A stretch of 11,000 nucleotides of DNA from an uncultured Acetatifactor sp. (GCA_910585015.1 CAJUCT010000084.1:1-11000), one strand, 5' to 3'. Positions 1-6,785 are shown, numbered from the stretch's first letter. Made by a program: numbers and translations. The notes: generated by a model from the letters alone, not told the origin.

Positions 1-341
1 CGTTTGTGCTGATTGCAGCTTCCGTGATACATGACAAAAAGCTGACGGATGAAACGGTGGACGGCTATCTGGAGCTGGTTACGCAGTATGCGGATGATGG
101 ACGGGAGCATGTGAAAAAGGCGGTTTCTACTGCTTTGAGGGAAATTGGAAAAAAGAACTTTCATTATAACGAAAAGGCGCTTTTGCTGGCACGTGAGTGG
201 ATGGAAGGAGAAAGCAAGGTATTGAGGTGGATTGGAAAGGATGCGGCGAAGGAACTGGAAACCATGGTAAAGGCAGAAGCACGGGGACGTCTAATTTCCG
301 CAAATACCAGGATGGGAAAGGAATCAGGAGGTTCGGGATGA
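1..341 (+). CDS. DNA alkylation repair protein (AlkD/HEAT-repeat type), C-terminal part only
   Basis: The reading frame is open from the first full codon at position 3 and stops at 339-341, so the gene begins before the window and only about 112 residues are visible. The helical segments with HVKKAVSTALREIGKKN, followed by a run ending W-I-GKDAAKELE, match the C-terminal HEAT-like repeats of the DNA alkylation repair family (AlkD-like), where a conserved Trp/Lys/Leu-Arg-Glu region lines the DNA-binding concave face. Family members are glycosylases or DNA-binding proteins that act on alkylated bases in the cytoplasm. The catalytic aspartate region is not determinable here. The stop overlaps the start of the next, broken TetR gene (ATGA at 338-341), so the two were probably co-transcribed and translationally coupled. 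Family call is by motif recognition; the exact enzymatic activity is inference. Confidence 0.72.
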   Translation, partial: FVLIAASVIHDKKLTDETVDGYLELVTQYADDGREHVKKAVSTALREIGKKNFHYNEKALLLAREWMEGESKVLRWIGKDAAKELETMVKAEARGRLISANTRMGKESGGSG

Positions 342-647
342 ACGAGAAGTTTTTTGCGCTTCCCCAGAAAAGGCAGGAGCAGATCATAAATGCGGCATAT
401 GAAGTGTTTTCCAGGAACAGCTATAAAAATGCGTCCATGTCCAGGCTTGCGGATGCCGGCAGATATGGACCTGTTCCGGCCGGGGATTGATACGCGGCTG
501 CTGTTAGAAGAGATTAACGGTTATCTTCTCAGCTGTTACTGGAAGATGTTTTCAACCGGGGAGCTGAACCCGGATTCTCTGGAAAAGGACTTCCTGAAAA
601 GAGTTGGACAGTGGAAAAGGGTATACCTGAAAGAAAGGAATCATTAA
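338..647 (+). pseudogene. TetR-family regulator broken by a ~305-bp internal deletion
   Basis: From ATG 338 the frame encodes 41 residues of a TetR N-terminus (MNEKFFALPQKRQEQIINAAY onward through MSRLADAG), then runs into unrelated residues and stops at 488-490. A different frame then encodes the family C-terminus (FRPGID near 474, ending QWKRVYLKERNH) with stop at 645-647. The intact paralog at 6812-7414 gives the ruler: the N part is identical at 26 of 41 positions and the C part at 34 of 53. Codons about 42 to 147 of the paralog are absent, roughly 305 bp, a number not divisible by three, which explains the frame change at about 461. The recognition helix end and the ligand-binding core are lost, so a working regulator is very unlikely. 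The gene overlaps the preceding alkylation-repair gene by ATGA, and its remnant ends one base before the SRPBCC start. Confidence 0.88.
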
Positions 648-648
648 G

Positions 649-1050
649 ATGGCAGTTTCAAATATAAGAGCAGACTTTCACGCAGAACTGCAAAAGGTTT
701 GGGAGATTGTGACTTCTCTGGAGGATACGGCGTGGCGCAGCGATCTGAGCAGGGTTGAGATTATAGATGATAAGCAGTTCGTGGAATATACAACATCCGG
801 CTACCAGACCACCTTCACCGTTACAGTGAGGGAAGAATGCCGACGTTTAGAATTTGATATGGAGAATGATAATATGCATGGGCATTGGACAGGGATTTTC
901 TCCAGCAAAGGCAACGTAACAACGGTTGATTTCACGGAGGATGTTACAGCAAAAAAATGGTTTATGAAACCGTTTATCGGGGCGTATCTGAAAAAGCAGC
1001 AGGCTTTATATATAACGGATTTAAGAAAAGCTTTGGAGCATACCTCATAA
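649..1050 (+). CDS. SRPBCC-fold small-molecule-binding protein
   Basis: A 133-residue cytoplasmic protein with no signal peptide or membrane segment. The start MAVSNIRADFHAELQKVWEI, the Trp-rich early part (DTAWRSDLS), the central beta-rich stretch (QFVEYTTSGYQTTFTVTV) and the closing long helix (FIGAYLKKQQALYITDLRKAL) follow the pattern of the SRPBCC / polyketide-cyclase-like (START/Bet v1) superfamily: N-terminal strand and helix, antiparallel sheet, C-terminal helix over a hydrophobic cavity. The ligand cannot be read. The start ATG 649 is supported by AAAGGA at 634-639, nine bases upstream. It starts one base after the stop of the broken TetR, so it probably belonged to the same transcript as the alkylation-repair gene. 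Length is typical for the family. Superfamily is fairly safe; function is unknown. Confidence 0.7.
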   Translation: MAVSNIRADFHAELQKVWEIVTSLEDTAWRSDLSRVEIIDDKQFVEYTTSGYQTTFTVTVREECRRLEFDMENDNMHGHWTGIFSSKGNVTTVDFTEDVTAKKWFMKPFIGAYLKKQQALYITDLRKALEHTS

Positions 1051-1077
1051 GTAAAGCGGGAGGAATTATCTTTTCTA

Positions 1078-1106
1078 TTGACTTTTTACAAAAAGGAGAA
1101 TAGAAT
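1078..1106 (+). promoter_or_regulatory. Sigma-A-like promoter for the TetR gene at 1138
   Basis: TTGACT at 1078-1083 and TAGAAT at 1101-1106 are separated by 17 bases; each box matches five of six consensus positions. Transcription would begin around 1113. The -10 box overlaps the in-frame ATG at 1105, so a transcript from this promoter would lack that codon and use ATG 1138. Inferred from sequence only. Confidence 0.55.
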
Positions 1107-1137
1107 GATAGCAAGCACTTGCTTAGGGGTGGGAAGA

Positions 1138-1716
1138 ATGGACGAAACAAGCCAAAAAATCATTGACGCAACCATGTCTCTGATTCGTGATAAAGGGTAT
1201 GTTGCCACAACGACAAAAGATATCGCACGTTTAGCCGGCGTAAATGAGTGTACGCTGTTCCGTAAATTTCAAAATAAAAAAGATATTGTACTCCATGGGG
1301 TATCTCAGGAAAAATGGAGAGCGCATGTTACGCCGGAGCTTTTCCAAAATGTGCAATGGGAGTTAGAGCCGGATTTAGAGATGTTTATGAACGCATATAT
1401 GGATAAAATCACTCCGGATTTTGTAAATCTGTCCATTGGCTTAAGAGCGCCGCAGCTTTATGAAGAAACTGCCTCTATGATCATGAAAGTACCACAGGCA
1501 TTTATTTCTTCTCTGACAGAATACTTCAGGAAAATGGAGGAACTGGGGAAAATTCCTCATTATGATTTTGAAAGTCTGGCAATGACTGTTTTTTCTTCCA
1601 CGTTTGGTTATACCTTTTTAAATGCGTCTTTTGGCCAGAACCTTACGGATGTGGGCAGAGAAGAATTTATCAAAAACAGTGTGAAGATATTTGTAAATGG
1701 GATTGTACAGAAGTAA
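1138..1716 (+). CDS. TetR/AcrR-family transcriptional regulator (second, unrelated subfamily)
   Basis: A 192-residue protein. The N-terminus (IIDATMSLIRDKGYVATTTKDIARLAGVNECTLFRKFQNKKDIVLHG, about residues 8-54) is a classic TetR helix-turn-helix: helix 1, then the TTKDIA / AGVNECTLFRKF two-helix DNA reader and the KKDI cap. The rest is a helical ligand-binding and dimerisation domain with no recognisable substrate signature. Two starts compete. ATG 1105 has AGGAG at 1094-1098 six bases ahead, but sits inside the -10 box of a good promoter. ATG 1138 has AGGGGTG at 1125-1131 and gives the usual TetR distance to helix 1, so I use 1138; the longer form would be 203 residues. It shares little with the TetR at 6812 outside the DNA-binding motif. 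Possible targets are its own promoter, the SRPBCC gene, or the inverted repeats downstream; none is shown. Confidence 0.86.
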   Translation: MDETSQKIIDATMSLIRDKGYVATTTKDIARLAGVNECTLFRKFQNKKDIVLHGVSQEKWRAHVTPELFQNVQWELEPDLEMFMNAYMDKITPDFVNLSIGLRAPQLYEETASMIMKVPQAFISSLTEYFRKMEELGKIPHYDFESLAMTVFSSTFGYTFLNASFGQNLTDVGREEFIKNSVKIFVNGIVQK

Positions 1717-1725
1717 AAATGGCAG

Positions 1726-1861
1726 TAACAGTTCAGATAGGTCTGCGCGTTTACCGCGCTGACCGTACGATAACGCAATGGCCGCGGGCATACAGCCCAT
1801 CGCCGCAGGCGATTTTAAATGGCTGTATGTCGTAACAGTTCAAGGGGTATCTGAACTGTTA
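1726..1861. repeat. 136-bp structured element with 14-bp terminal inverted repeats and nested hairpins
   Basis: TAACAGTTCAGATA at 1726-1739 is exactly repeated in inverse at 1848-1861. Inside lie three further structures. GTCTGCGCG 1741-1749 faces CGCGCTGAC 1755-1763 with one T/T mismatch. GGCATACAGCC 1787-1797 faces GGCTGTATGTC 1821-1831 (11 pairs, one G-T). Within that, ATCGCC 1799-1804 faces GGCGAT 1808-1813 with a 3-base loop. A third copy of TAACAGTTCA at 1833-1842 makes a local 10-bp hairpin with 1852-1861. This architecture suits a small non-autonomous mobile element or interspersed palindromic repeat, or a structured RNA; no clean target duplication is visible (AAATGG occurs on both sides at unequal distances). 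It lies between a TetR stop and ilvB. Confidence 0.6.
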
Positions 1862-1862
1862 T

Positions 1863-1894
1863 AAATGGTACTGTATATTCAGTGCCATTTTATC
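1863..1894 (+). terminator. Terminator-like hairpin in the ilvB leader
   Basis: AAATGGTACTG 1863-1873 pairs with CAGTGCCATTT 1880-1890 over 11 pairs (one G-T) around the loop TATATT, followed by a short weak T run to 1894. It may end the upstream TetR transcript or act as an attenuator ahead of ilvB. The T tract is short, so efficiency is uncertain. It overlaps the in-frame ATG at 1865, which argues against that codon as the ilvB start. Confidence 0.45.
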
Positions 1895-1936
1895 ATACCT
1901 AAAAGCAAGCAAGTACACGCATACAAGGAGGCAATG

Positions 1937-3673
1937 ATGATGATTACAGGCGCGGAATTATTTGTGAAAGCTCTCAAGGCGGAGCAGGTAGATACCCTGT
2001 TTGCCTACCCGGGCGGACAGGCAATCGACCTGTTTAATGCCCTTTATGGCGAGCAGGATATTGATGTTATTTTGCCGCGGCATGAGCAGGGATTAGTCCA
2101 TGCGGCGGACGGATACGCACGCTCCACGGGAAAAGTCGGGGTCTGTCTGGTTACAAGCGGACCGGGAGCTACCAATTTAGTGACAGGGATAGCGACAGCG
2201 AATTATGACAGTGTTCCACTGGTATGCTTCACCGGGCAGGTACCTACCGGGCTGATTGGCAATGACGCCTTTCAGGAGGTTGATATTGTGGGTATCACAA
2301 GAAGTATCTGCAAATACGCCGTAACGGTCCGCAAACGTGAGGAATTGGCGGCGGTCATCAGGAAAGCCTTTCTTATTTCCCGGACAGGGAAACCGGGCGT
2401 TGTTGTTGTCGATTTACCGAAGGATATACAGAGGGAATATGGCAGTGACGACTACCCGGAAGAAATCGAAATCAGAGGATATAAGCCGAAGCTTTCCGTT
2501 CATCCGGGACAGTTAAAGAAAGCACTGGAAACATTGAATCACGCAAAGAAGCCCGTCTTTTTAGTCGGCGGCGGCGTGAACATCAGCCATGCACATTCGG
2601 AAATGCTAAAGCTAGCAGAAATGACAGGGGTTCCCGTTGTTACTACCATCATGGGAAAAGGGGCAATTCCCACAACCCATGACTTGTACATCGGGAATCT
2701 GGGAATCCATGGAAGCTATGCAGCCAATACAGCTATCAGTCATTGTGACGTCCTCTTTTCTATCGGGACAAGGTTTAATGACCGCATAACAGGAAAAACC
2801 GGACACTTTGCCACCCATGCGGCAATCATCCATATAGATATAGACCCCGCTTCGATTTCCAGAAATATAGAGGTGGATATTCCCATTGTTGCGGACGCAA
2901 AAACGGCTCTTTTGGCATTGCTTGAAAAAGCGCAGAAATTAGATACGCAGGAATGGCTGGAGCAGATCCGGCAGTGGAAAAGCCAATATCCCCTTTCCAT
3001 GAAAACAGAAGGGCTGACCCCGGAAAAAGTGATAAGGGCAATCAACCATACGTTTGACAACGCGATCATTGCCACAGATGTGGGGCAGAACCAGTTATGG
3101 GCGACACAGTTCCTGGAATTAAGCGAAAAGAAGCAGATGCTGACTTCCGGGGGCTTAGGAACTATGGGCTATGGCTTTCCGGCTGCTATTGGAGCCCAAA
3201 TCGGAAATCCGTCAAAGGATGTTATCGTTATTTCCGGGGACGGCGGCATGCAGATGAACATTCAGGAAATGGCGACCGCAATCTGCTATGAACTTCCAAT
3301 CACCATCTGCATACTGAACAACGGTTATTTGGGAAATGTACGGCAATGGCAGGAAATGTTTTTTGACAGGCGTTATTCCAGCACCTGTATGCGGTACAGG
3401 AAAAGCTGCCCCGGCAACTGCAATACCCCGACAGAGCACTGCCCGGAATATACGCCGGATTTTCTTAAATTGGCGGAAAGCTACGGGGCAAACAGTATCC
3501 GCGTAACAAAAGAAAATGAGATAGCCGCTGCCCTTGAAAATGCAAAAGACACGCTAAAAGTACCTACTGTCATTGAATTTATCATTGAGCCGGAGGAAAA
3601 TGTTATGCCGATTGTTCCGCCCGGCAATGCTTTGGACGACATGATACTGGAAAGCGGGGATAAGGGAATATGA
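1937..3673 (+). CDS. ilvB: Acetolactate synthase, catalytic (large) subunit
   Basis: A 578-residue thiamine-diphosphate enzyme joining two pyruvates to 2-acetolactate, or pyruvate plus 2-ketobutyrate, at the start of valine, leucine and isoleucine synthesis. Visible marks: AYPGGQAIDLF near residue 23; catalytic glutamate in PRHEQG (E50); SGPGATNL at 74-81; GQVP at 100-103; FAD-binding-like middle domain; and the TPP/Mg motif GDGG at 434-437 with NNGYLG at 461-466. QW at 470-471 matches the herbicide-site tryptophan region of plant and bacterial enzymes. Unusual is an insertion at about 484-503 with four cysteines (C484, C491, C495, C502). AAGGAGG at 1925-1931 supports starts at 1937 or 1940; 1934 is too close and 1865 lies in a hairpin. 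It overlaps ilvN by ATGA. No T-box is seen upstream. An anabolic role is favoured over catabolic AlsS because a regulatory subunit follows. Confidence 0.95.
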   Translation: MMITGAELFVKALKAEQVDTLFAYPGGQAIDLFNALYGEQDIDVILPRHEQGLVHAADGYARSTGKVGVCLVTSGPGATNLVTGIATANYDSVPLVCFTGQVPTGLIGNDAFQEVDIVGITRSICKYAVTVRKREELAAVIRKAFLISRTGKPGVVVVDLPKDIQREYGSDDYPEEIEIRGYKPKLSVHPGQLKKALETLNHAKKPVFLVGGGVNISHAHSEMLKLAEMTGVPVVTTIMGKGAIPTTHDLYIGNLGIHGSYAANTAISHCDVLFSIGTRFNDRITGKTGHFATHAAIIHIDIDPASISRNIEVDIPIVADAKTALLALLEKAQKLDTQEWLEQIRQWKSQYPLSMKTEGLTPEKVIRAINHTFDNAIIATDVGQNQLWATQFLELSEKKQMLTSGGLGTMGYGFPAAIGAQIGNPSKDVIVISGDGGMQMNIQEMATAICYELPITICILNNGYLGNVRQWQEMFFDRRYSSTCMRYRKSCPGNCNTPTEHCPEYTPDFLKLAESYGANSIRVTKENEIAAALENAKDTLKVPTVIEFIIEPEENVMPIVPPGNALDDMILESGDKGI

Positions 3674-4170
3674 AAAAGAGATGGATTTGTTTATTTGTTG
3701 AAAATGATGTAGGGGTTCTTGCCAGAATATCGGGACTGTTTTCCGGGAAGTCCTATAACCTGGCCAGCCTGACCGTGGGGCCAACCGAGGACAGAACGGT
3801 TTCCCGTATGACAATCAGCTTAACCAGTGATGACAGAACATTTGAACAGGTAAAAAAGCAGCTGGGCCGGTGTGTTGAGGTAATTAAGGTAGTTGATTAC
3901 ACAGACATTGCGATCCATAGGAAAGAGCTGATGTTTGTAAGAATCAATAACTGCTCGGATCGGGATATTGACGGGATATTCAAGATTTCGCAAGTATTTC
4001 AGGTATCGGTTATTGATTATTCCCCGGAGACCGTGCTGATTGAAAGTGTGCATACAGAAAACCGTAATAATGATCTGATTGCATTACTGGAGAAATGCTA
4101 TGCAAACCGAATTGAAATTGTCCGGGGAGGCAGTGTTGCTGTTGAAACATTAAGCATAGCTGAACGATAA
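3670..4170 (+). CDS. ilvN: Acetolactate synthase, regulatory (small) subunit
   Basis: A 166-residue protein that binds IlvB, activates it and confers feedback control by valine. The N-terminal ACT domain is clear: WICLFVENDVGVLARISGLF followed by GKSYNLASLTVGPTED and VSRMTI, the usual strand-helix pattern with the conserved Asn and Leu that form the valine site in known homologs. The second half (about residues 78-160; ELMFVRI to SVAVETL) is the C-terminal domain that contacts the large subunit. The length is usual for the long bacterial IlvH/IlvN form. ATG 3670 overlaps the ilvB stop (ATGA 3670-3673), so translation is probably coupled and the subunits are made in near-equal amounts. Whether valine sensitivity is retained cannot be judged by eye. 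The gene is followed by a strong intrinsic terminator, so ilvBN looks like a two-gene operon. Confidence 0.94.
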   Translation: MKKRWICLFVENDVGVLARISGLFSGKSYNLASLTVGPTEDRTVSRMTISLTSDDRTFEQVKKQLGRCVEVIKVVDYTDIAIHRKELMFVRINNCSDRDIDGIFKISQVFQVSVIDYSPETVLIESVHTENRNNDLIALLEKCYANRIEIVRGGSVAVETLSIAER

Positions 4171-4206
4171 AGAGGAATGGGGCTTCTCAAAATTGGTCAA
4201 TGGGGT

Positions 4207-4246
4207 GATAATATAGAAAGCGAATCAGAGAGGGCAGGTTATTATC
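4207..4246. repeat. Short inverted repeat downstream of ilvN
   Basis: GATAATA 4207-4213 and TATTATC 4240-4246 are exact reverse complements, 26 bases apart. The stem is AT-only apart from its ends and could form a weak hairpin followed by TTATATTTTTA. It may help end the ilvBN transcript or be chance; support is weak. Confidence 0.2.
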
Positions 4247-4274
4247 TTATATTTTTACGCCGCAGTGCGCCGGA

Positions 4275-4310
4275 AAGAGCTTCTGATTTATTTGGAGGCT
4301 CTTATTTTTT
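4275..4310 (+). terminator. Intrinsic terminator of ilvBN
   Basis: AAGAGCTTCT 4275-4284 pairs with GGAGGCTCTT 4294-4303 (ten pairs, two G-T) around a 9-base loop, followed by ATTTTTT. It lies about 100 bases after the ilvN stop and separates ilvBN from the ABC cluster. Of the 312 bases between ilvN and the ATPase gene, this and the 38-codon ORF at 4367 are the supportable contents. Confidence 0.7.
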
Positions 4311-4366
4311 ACATAAAGTCCGGCCCGTAGTGTCATCAGGAGAACTGCTATGGATGCAATATAAGA

Positions 4367-4483
4367 ATGATACCTGTATTTTGTGACCATAATGGTTATA
4401 TTGACATTAGCAGCATTGCCGTCACCTGGAATAAAATCAGCAAACATGTTGAAAGAAACGGAGTTACGAAAGGAGATTTCTAA
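4367..4483 (+). CDS. Possible 38-residue small ORF coupled to the ABC ATPase
   Basis: ATG 4367 opens a frame of 38 codons beginning MIPVFCDHNGYIDISS and ending VERNGVTKGDF, whose stop TAA shares its last A with the ATPase start (TAATG 4481-4485). The arrangement is typical of translational coupling. Residue composition looks protein-like (charged C-terminal half, no low-complexity). Against it: no good ribosome site lies directly before 4367 (the nearest AGGAG is at about 4338-4342, too far), and I do not recognise a family. The frame is open upstream to 4331 without a conventional start. It may be a leader peptide, the tail of a decayed gene, or chance. Confidence 0.3.
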   Translation: MIPVFCDHNGYIDISSIAVTWNKISKHVERNGVTKGDF

Positions 4484-5196
4484 TGCTTCATATTGAACAT
4501 TATTCGAAAATGTATCCCGGCGGGAAGAAGGCGGTGGATGACCTGACCTTACATGTTGGGCCAGGTGAGATCTATGGATTCATCGGCCACAACGGAGCAG
4601 GTAAAACCACTACCCTTCGGGCTGTGGCCGGGGTGATGGACTTTACGGAAGGCACCATCACCATTGACGGCCACGATATTAAGAAGGCTCCTGTGCAGGC
4701 GAAACGTGTCACCGCTTTTCTGCCGGACAACCCGGACATCTATGAGTTTATGAAAGGGATTGATTACCTTAATTTCATTGCCGATCTGTATGACATTCCT
4801 GCAGATCAGCGTACCGCAGACATTGGCAAATATTCCGATGCTTTTGAACTCACGGACAATCTGGGTTCCCCCATTGGCAGCTACTCCCATGGGATGCGGC
4901 AGAAGCTGGCTTTGATTTCTGCTTTTATCCGGCGGCCCAGGCTGCTGATTCTGGATGAACCATTTGTAGGTCTGGACCCTTCGGCTGCACATATAATGAA
5001 AGGTTATCTGTCAGAATTATGCCAAAGCGGGTCAGCGGTATTTTTTTCCACTCATGTACTGGAGGTGGCGGAAAAGCTGTGCGACCAGATTGCCATTATC
5101 AAAAACGGGAAACTGGTGCAAAGCGGCCCCACGGCAGAGCTGGTGGGGGATTCCTCCCTGGAAAGCGTATTTTTAGAACTGGAGGGAGAGCGATGA
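4483..5196 (+). CDS. ABC transporter ATP-binding protein
   Basis: A 237-residue nucleotide-binding subunit that powers the neighbouring membrane protein. Motifs in order: Walker A GHNGAGKT at 35-42, signature SYSHGMRQK at 133-141 (a YSHGM variant of LSGGQ common in ABC-2 and drug-export ATPases), Walker B LLILDEP at 154-160, D-loop GLDPS, and switch histidine in STHVLE (H191). The region where the Q-loop glutamine normally sits reads AFLPDNPDIYEFM, without Gln; related ABC-2 exporter ATPases often carry an acidic residue there. AAAGGAG near 4469-4475 stands about seven bases before ATG 4483. The stop overlaps the permease start by ATGA. The pairing with a single large multi-helix permease suggests an exporter rather than an importer, and no substrate-binding protein lies nearby. 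The substrate is unknown. Confidence 0.93.
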   Translation: MLHIEHYSKMYPGGKKAVDDLTLHVGPGEIYGFIGHNGAGKTTTLRAVAGVMDFTEGTITIDGHDIKKAPVQAKRVTAFLPDNPDIYEFMKGIDYLNFIADLYDIPADQRTADIGKYSDAFELTDNLGSPIGSYSHGMRQKLALISAFIRRPRLLILDEPFVGLDPSAAHIMKGYLSELCQSGSAVFFSTHVLEVAEKLCDQIAIIKNGKLVQSGPTAELVGDSSLESVFLELEGER

Positions 5197-6785
5197 AAAA
5201 ATTTTTTGTCCTGTTGAACGTCAGCCTCCGGTCCATGCTTCTTTCCTCAACCAATTCCAGGGGACGCAGTAAGAGAAAAGCGGCTACCGGGCTGGGCGCG
5301 GTCTTTCTCATTGCCTTTCTGGGGCTGTATCTGTCCGGGCTTTACAGTTATATGCTGATGAAGGCGCTGGCGCCATCCAATATGGAAGTGTTGGTATTTG
5401 TATTCATGGGCATGGTGGCACTGGTGGGCGGGCTTTTGTTTACCACCTTTGCGGTGAAGGGCGTGGTATTTGGCGGAAAGGACAATGACCTGCTGCTGAG
5501 TATGCCGGTGCCCACAACCATGCTGATGGCCAGCCGGGTAACTGCCATTTATCTGGAAAACCTGCTGTTCGCCGTTTTCGTACTGCTTCCCGCCGGGGTA
5601 ATCTGTACGTTTCTGACACAAAACGGTGTGGGTCTTAGTCTGCTGTTCTGGATGCGGCTGGGGATCGCGGTGCTGGCCCTTCCGCTGCTGGATACGGCGC
5701 TGTCCGTATTGTTGGGGGCGCTGGTGGCCTTTCTGTCTGTCCGGGTGTCCCGCAGAGCGTTGGGGCAGAATATTGTGATGGGAATATTCATGGCAGCAGT
5801 GTTCTATTTCTCGTTTCACCTAAACGGTATGATTAACAGCCTTGCTGAGAATGCCGCCGGAGTGAAAAACTCCCTTACCTGGGCGGCACCCATGCTGTGG
5901 ATGGGGGAAGGCATTATGGGAGACTGGAAAATGCTGCTGGCCTTTGTCCTGTGCTGCGTGTTCCCGTTTGCCCTGGTGGTAATGGGCCTTGGCCGGGGAT
6001 ACCGTCAGGCCGTGACTGCTTTTGCCACACGGTCCGTACAGAGCAATTACAAACTCACAGCACAGACTGTCTCCGGACCGAAGAAGGCTTTGCTGAAAAA
6101 GGAAATGCAGCGTTTTTTTGGTACGCCCATGTACTTCTGGAATGCCGGTATCGGTTTGATTATGCTGCTGGCCGCAGGGGCAGCCTCCCTGGTTATGAGA
6201 GAGAAACTGTTGGCTTATGTGGAAATGGCAGGGTATCCTTTCCCGCTGCTTCCCATGGCGGCAGCCGTGATTGGTTTTGGCCTCTGCACCTGTCCCATCA
6301 CTGCGCCTTCCATCAGCCTGGAGGGAAAATACCTGTGGATTTTGCGGGAATCCCCCATAGAGGAAAGCTCCCTGCTCTGGGTTAAAGTTGGCTTTCAGCT
6401 TCTGCTGACCCTGCCCTGTACGGTAATTGCCGGGCTGTGTATTTCGATTGCTTTTGGTTTTTCTTTGCGGCAGGGGGCGGTGCTGCTCATTGCCACACTG
6501 CTTTTCGCCATAGGGCATGCCGCCTTTGGAATGCTTATGGGCCTGTGCTTTCCGAAGCTTGACGCAGTGAATGAAACGGTCGTTATCAAGCAGTCTATGG
6601 CCACGGTGCTGGCAATGTTCGCTTCCATGGCGGTACTTGGGGTGGCGGCAGGATTCTATTATCTGGGCAGTAAAACAGCTCCATGGACCGCGCTGGCGCT
6701 GCCCATAGGGGTATTCGCTCTGTTTGCAACGGTATGTATCGTAATCCTTACCAGACAGGGACCAGCACTGCTGAAAAAACTATAG
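5193..6785 (+). CDS. ABC-2-like transporter permease
   Basis: A 530-residue, strongly hydrophobic inner-membrane protein with about a dozen predicted helices by eye. They come in groups around residues 35-55, 65-90, 120-150, 155-185, 195-215 and 250-275, with a second set after the cytoplasmic stretch that contains SVQSNYKLTAQTVSGPKKA and a final set near the C-terminus. The cytoplasmic segment GGKDNDLLLSMPVPTTMLMASR (about 94-115) is a feature I associate with large ABC exporter permeases of Gram-positive bacteria; such subunits contain both transmembrane halves. GGAGGGA at 5181-5187 lies five bases before ATG 5193, and the ATGA overlap with the ATPase supports this start over longer upstream versions. 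The frame continues open upstream to 5019, but that stretch reads the ATPase gene in another frame. Function: export of an unknown compound with the 4483 ATPase. Confidence 0.87.
   Translation: MKKFFVLLNVSLRSMLLSSTNSRGRSKRKAATGLGAVFLIAFLGLYLSGLYSYMLMKALAPSNMEVLVFVFMGMVALVGGLLFTTFAVKGVVFGGKDNDLLLSMPVPTTMLMASRVTAIYLENLLFAVFVLLPAGVICTFLTQNGVGLSLLFWMRLGIAVLALPLLDTALSVLLGALVAFLSVRVSRRALGQNIVMGIFMAAVFYFSFHLNGMINSLAENAAGVKNSLTWAAPMLWMGEGIMGDWKMLLAFVLCCVFPFALVVMGLGRGYRQAVTAFATRSVQSNYKLTAQTVSGPKKALLKKEMQRFFGTPMYFWNAGIGLIMLLAAGAASLVMREKLLAYVEMAGYPFPLLPMAAAVIGFGLCTCPITAPSISLEGKYLWILRESPIEESSLLWVKVGFQLLLTLPCTVIAGLCISIAFGFSLRQGAVLLIATLLFAIGHAAFGMLMGLCFPKLDAVNETVVIKQSMATVLAMFASMAVLGVAAGFYYLGSKTAPWTALALPIGVFALFATVCIVILTRQGPALLKKL

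Noticed and set aside
1618..1800. Minus-strand 60-codon frame across the tetR end
   Set aside because: It overlaps the inverted-repeat element and the tetR 3' end with no coding signs of its own.
1717..1868. Target-site duplication around the 136-bp element (AAATGG on both sides)
   Set aside because: The copies lie at different distances from the inverted repeats (three bases on one side, one on the other), so they are not a clean duplication.
1717..1936. T-box leader upstream of ilvB
   Set aside because: TTACCGCG at 1751-1758 faintly resembles the T-box core, but no AGGGTGGTACCGCG-type sequence or antiterminator layout is present and the stretch is instead explained by inverted repeats.
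1865..1936. N-terminal extension of IlvB from ATG 1865
   Set aside because: It lies within a hairpin, has no ribosome site, and adds 24 residues not typical of the family; AAGGAGG at 1925-1931 supports 1937 or 1940.
4177..4386. Open frame of 69 codons directly after ilvN
   Set aside because: It runs through the intrinsic terminator at 4275-4310 and shows no protein family features, despite a nearby AGAGGA.
4401..4437. Promoter with TTGACA at 4401 for the ABC operon
   Set aside because: No acceptable -10 box occurs 16-18 bases downstream; the best candidates are at 20 or more.
5019..5192. N-terminal extension of the permease frame
   Set aside because: It reads the ATPase gene in another frame; the ATG at 5193 has a strong ribosome site and an ATGA overlap.
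5247..6518. Long open frames on the minus strand (5247-5819 and 5820-6518)
   Set aside because: They lie wholly antisense to the permease gene, have Gln/His-rich translations typical of the shadow of a hydrophobic GC-rich gene, and lack ribosome sites.
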